Source of the DNA: CAYJAD01 sp964372165
Lineage (GTDB): Bacteria; Desulfobacterota; Desulfovibrionia; Desulfovibrionales; Desulfovibrionaceae
DNA length: 6,769 nt
NCBI GenBank assembly: GCA_964372165.1
Contig: CAYJPT010000123.1
Coordinates: 1 to 6,769, forward strand
Direction: 5' to 3'
The notes under the pieces were generated by a model. That model worked only from the letters and a program-made list of their open reading frames with translations. It made no database searches and was not told the origin of the DNA. Each line of letters starts with the position of its first letter. The first letter of the stretch is position 1. The translations under genes and the position numbers were made by a program. This document shows, in pieces, positions 5,158 through 6,769 of the stretch.

Positions 5158-6339
5158 ATGTATAATAAAACACGTTTGCTAACACCTGGGCCAACTCCTA
5201 TACCATCACGTACTCGTCTTGCCATGGCTAGGGAAATGATGCATCACCGCAAGCCTGTGTTTAAAGATATTATGCATGCTTTACAGCCTAAGTTAAAAAC
5301 TTTATTTGGTACTGTAGGTACTGTGTTACCGCTAAGTTGTTCCGGTACCGGAGCAATGACAGCTGCAGTGCATACACTTTTTAATGCTAATGAAAAGTTG
5401 CTTATTGTTTCAGCCGGAAAGTTTGGTGAACGCTTTGAAGAAATAGCTATTATGCATGGTTGCAAAGTGCAAACGCTAAAATTTGAATGGGGCACAGCTA
5501 TTGATGCTGAAGCAATAAAGCAAGCTCTTGATGCTGATAAAAATATTAGTGGCGTATTAATGCAGCTTTGCGAAACATCCACCGGAGTCTTGCATCCTGT
5601 GGCAGATGTGGCTGCCATAACAAAACAGCGTAATGTTTTATTGGTAGTAGATGGTATATCTGCTGTGGGCATATCACCTTGTCCAATGGATGAACTAGGC
5701 ATTGACTGCTTATTAACAGGTTCTCAAAAAGGATTGATGGTTCCACCTGGCTTAAGCCTGATTGCTCTTTCAGAGCGAGCATGGGAAAAAGCAAAAAATG
5801 TAAAGCAAACTTGTTATTATTTTAATTTACTTCAAGAAAAAAAGAAAATAGAAGATGGTCAAACACTTTTTACAAGCCCTGTTAGTTTGATAATTGGTTT
5901 AAATGAAAGCTTAGATATAATATATGAAATAGGTCTAAATAACTTATATGCCAAACAATTTGCTCTAAGTAATATGGCAAGATGTGGTGTAAAAGCATTG
6001 GGGCTAGAATTATTTGTACCTAAACACTTTGCTTGGGGCTTAACAAGCATACTTTTACCACAAGGCATTGATGGTACAAGGATTGTTCAAAATGCCGCCA
6101 AAAACTACAATGTTATTATGGCCGGAGGACAAGACCATTTAAAAGGGCGCATTGTCCGCATTGGACATATGGGTTTTGTAGACTCTGCTGATCTTTCTAT
6201 GGGTTTATATGCATTAGCTATGTCCATTAAAGAAGTTGGTGGTTACATTGGCGCACGTGATTATTTGGAAAGGGCTTTTGATGCTTATAACTATGCCTTA
6301 GCAAATTATCCTGAAACAGATATTTGCGATATAAGATAG
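5158..6339 (+). CDS. Class V PLP-dependent aminotransferase (alanine/serine-glyoxylate type)
   Basis: This 393-aa cytoplasmic fold-type I enzyme moves amino groups using pyridoxal phosphate. The family includes alanine-glyoxylate, serine-glyoxylate and serine-pyruvate aminotransferases, plus ureidoglycine and phosphonate relatives. Visible features in order: the N-terminal L-L-T-P-G-P-T-P (7-14); H29-H30-R31 before the active-site entry; the phosphate-binding S-G-T-G (62-65); G-K-F-G-E-R (87-92), with F89 where mammalian AGT has a ring-stacking Trp; E-T-S-T-G (139-143); V-V-D-G-I-S-A-V-G (163-171), with D165 contacting the pyridine nitrogen; T-G-S-Q-K-G (187-192), with K191 the Schiff-base lysine; and R-I-G-H-M-G (334-339), with R334 expected to hold the substrate carboxylate. 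All key residues are present, so it should be active. Length is normal. A purine-rich GTGAGAG (5148-5154) serves as a weak SD just before ATG 5158. It stands 120 bp after the lipoprotein gene and may have its own promoter. The preferred amino donor cannot be read from sequence. Confidence 0.93.
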   Translation: MYNKTRLLTPGPTPIPSRTRLAMAREMMHHRKPVFKDIMHALQPKLKTLFGTVGTVLPLSCSGTGAMTAAVHTLFNANEKLLIVSAGKFGERFEEIAIMHGCKVQTLKFEWGTAIDAEAIKQALDADKNISGVLMQLCETSTGVLHPVADVAAITKQRNVLLVVDGISAVGISPCPMDELGIDCLLTGSQKGLMVPPGLSLIALSERAWEKAKNVKQTCYYFNLLQEKKKIEDGQTLFTSPVSLIIGLNESLDIIYEIGLNNLYAKQFALSNMARCGVKALGLELFVPKHFAWGLTSILLPQGIDGTRIVQNAAKNYNVIMAGGQDHLKGRIVRIGHMGFVDSADLSMGLYALAMSIKEVGGYIGARDYLERAFDAYNYALANYPETDICDIR

Positions 6340-6438
6340 TTATTTTAAACTATTATGAGTTGATGGAAACTTATCCTTTTGTAATACAGTAATGTTAAAA
6401 AGTTTTAATATGTAATGGTTTAATTTTTTTACTTTTTT

Positions 6439-6442
6439 GGAG
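6439..6442 (+). promoter_or_regulatory. Shine-Dalgarno that sets the DUF1844 start
   Basis: GGAG lies 6 nt before ATG 6449. An in-frame TTG at 6437 overlaps this site and would have no SD of its own, so 6449 is the better start. Confidence 0.7.
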
Positions 6443-6448
6443 TGCTTT

Positions 6449-6730
6449 ATGCAAAACGAGCAAAATAAAAAACGTGATTGTACTATGCCAGAGGTGACTT
6501 TTTCTACCTTTATCCTTTCGCTTGCATCGTCAGCACTTATGCAATTGGGTGAAGTGCCTAATCCAGATACCGGACAAATTGAAGAAAATATTGACCTTGC
6601 ATGCCATACCATTGAAATACTTGACATGCTTTTACAAAAGACCAAGGGTTGCCTTGATGATGAGGAAAAACGTCTACTTGAAGGTATACTTTATGAAGTG
6701 CGCATGAAATACGTAATTAAAAAAAGATAA
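6449..6730 (+). CDS. DUF1844 family protein
   Basis: This short 93-aa protein matches the DUF1844 pattern: a polar N-terminus (1-12), then P-E-V-T-F-S-T-F-I-L-S-L (13-24), A-L-M-Q-L-G-E-V-P-N-P-D-T-G (29-42), a central helix with D-L-A-C-H-T-I-E-I-L-D-M-L (49-61), Q-K-T-K-G-C-L (63-69), and a final D-E-E-K-R-L-L-E-G-I-L-Y-E-V-R-M-K-Y-V (71-89). It is probably all-helical and soluble; the family's function is unknown. The common form of the K-T-K-G segment is followed by N-L as I recall it, while here it is C-L. The start was moved from TTG 6437 to ATG 6449 on SD grounds. It follows the aminotransferase at 109 bp, without a convincing terminator between them, so it may be read through or have its own promoter in the AT-rich spacer. 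Confidence 0.85.
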   Translation: MQNEQNKKRDCTMPEVTFSTFILSLASSALMQLGEVPNPDTGQIEENIDLACHTIEILDMLLQKTKGCLDDEEKRLLEGILYEVRMKYVIKKR

Positions 6731-6744
6731 AATTTGTTTTATAT

Positions 6745-6769
6745 AAGGAAATGCTGATTAAATCAACAA
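6745..6769 (+). other. Possible ribosome-binding site and start of a following gene at the window edge
   Basis: AAGGAA (6745-6750) looks like an SD, and ATG 6751 opens a frame that stays open to the window end (only six codons). The SD touches that ATG directly, too close for normal initiation, so either the true start is a non-ATG codon a few bases on or this is not a start at all. The window ends before this can be judged. Confidence 0.2.

Noticed and set aside
5244..5702. 152-aa minus-strand reading frame inside the aminotransferase gene
   Set aside because: It is antisense to a clearly conserved gene, shows no recognisable domain, and its composition (rich in Ser, Ile, Cys) is what the reverse complement of this coding frame produces.
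6336..6353. Hairpin at the aminotransferase stop codon as a terminator
   Set aside because: ATAGTT pairs with AACTAT over only 6 bp with a 6-nt loop, is A-T dominated and lacks a T-tract; not distinguishable from chance.
6379..6409. Promoter for the DUF1844 gene (TTGTAA with TTTAAT)
   Set aside because: The hexamers fit moderately, but the spacing is 19 bp, and several equally poor alternatives exist in the same AT-rich spacer.
6340..6645. 101-aa minus-strand reading frame over the aminotransferase-DUF1844 spacer
   Set aside because: Most of it is the antisense of the DUF1844 gene, which has a clear family match on the + strand; the remainder is AT-rich spacer translated into low-complexity sequence.
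6522..6707. 61-aa + strand reading frame overlapping the DUF1844 gene in another frame
   Set aside because: It is a frame shadow of the conserved gene, with no SD and no family features.
30..6730. A defence, mobile or toxin-antitoxin system in the window
   Set aside because: Every gene but the lipoprotein belongs to a recognisable chromosomal family, there are no transposase, integrase, phage or CRISPR features, no flanking repeats, and base usage is uniform across the genes.

Overview
This AT-rich window carries six complete protein-coding genes, all on the + strand and tightly spaced. It looks like ordinary chromosome, not a mobile or defence island. The best guess for the source is a low-GC member of the Desulfovibrionaceae, of the Lawsonia or host-associated Desulfovibrio type. 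That guess rests on a Ros/MucR-type zinc-finger regulator of the form common in Desulfovibrio, a HIT protein beginning with a W-A-P-W-R-L-E-Y-I motif, a LapA-domain protein, MutS, a class V aminotransferase and a DUF1844 protein. It is drawn from remembered family features, not from a search.

Layout: 30-449 is a MucR-family transcriptional regulator. A 184-bp AT-rich gap follows, with a plausible sigma70-type promoter (543-571) and a spaced series of TGCTT repeats. 634-1131 is a HIT-family nucleotide hydrolase or phosphorylase with a TTG start and a strong Shine-Dalgarno (SD) sequence. Thirteen bases later, 1145-1594 encodes a small LapA-domain inner-membrane protein. This two-gene unit ends at a textbook Rho-independent terminator (1608-1633). 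1697-4423 is full-length mutS. A lipoprotein gene begins 14 bp after the mutS stop, at 4438 and not at the in-frame ATG inside mutS. A 120-bp spacer with a long imperfect stem-loop leads to a pyridoxal-phosphate (PLP)-dependent class V aminotransferase (5158-6339). After a 109-bp spacer comes a DUF1844 protein whose best start is 6449. The last 39 bases may hold the start of another gene, but this cannot be established.

The genes do not form one obvious pathway. MutS is mismatch repair, the HIT protein probably handles dinucleoside polyphosphates or related nucleotides, the aminotransferase is central amino-acid or glyoxylate metabolism, and LapA and the lipoprotein belong to the envelope. 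I found no rRNA, tRNA, CRISPR array, insertion sequence, prophage gene or toxin-antitoxin pair. No minus-strand reading frame looks real. I do not see strong evidence for a new biological system. The items most worth a second look are the repeat array over the HIT promoter, the dyads before mutS, the stem-loop before the aminotransferase, and the unrecognised lipoprotein apparently co-transcribed with mutS.
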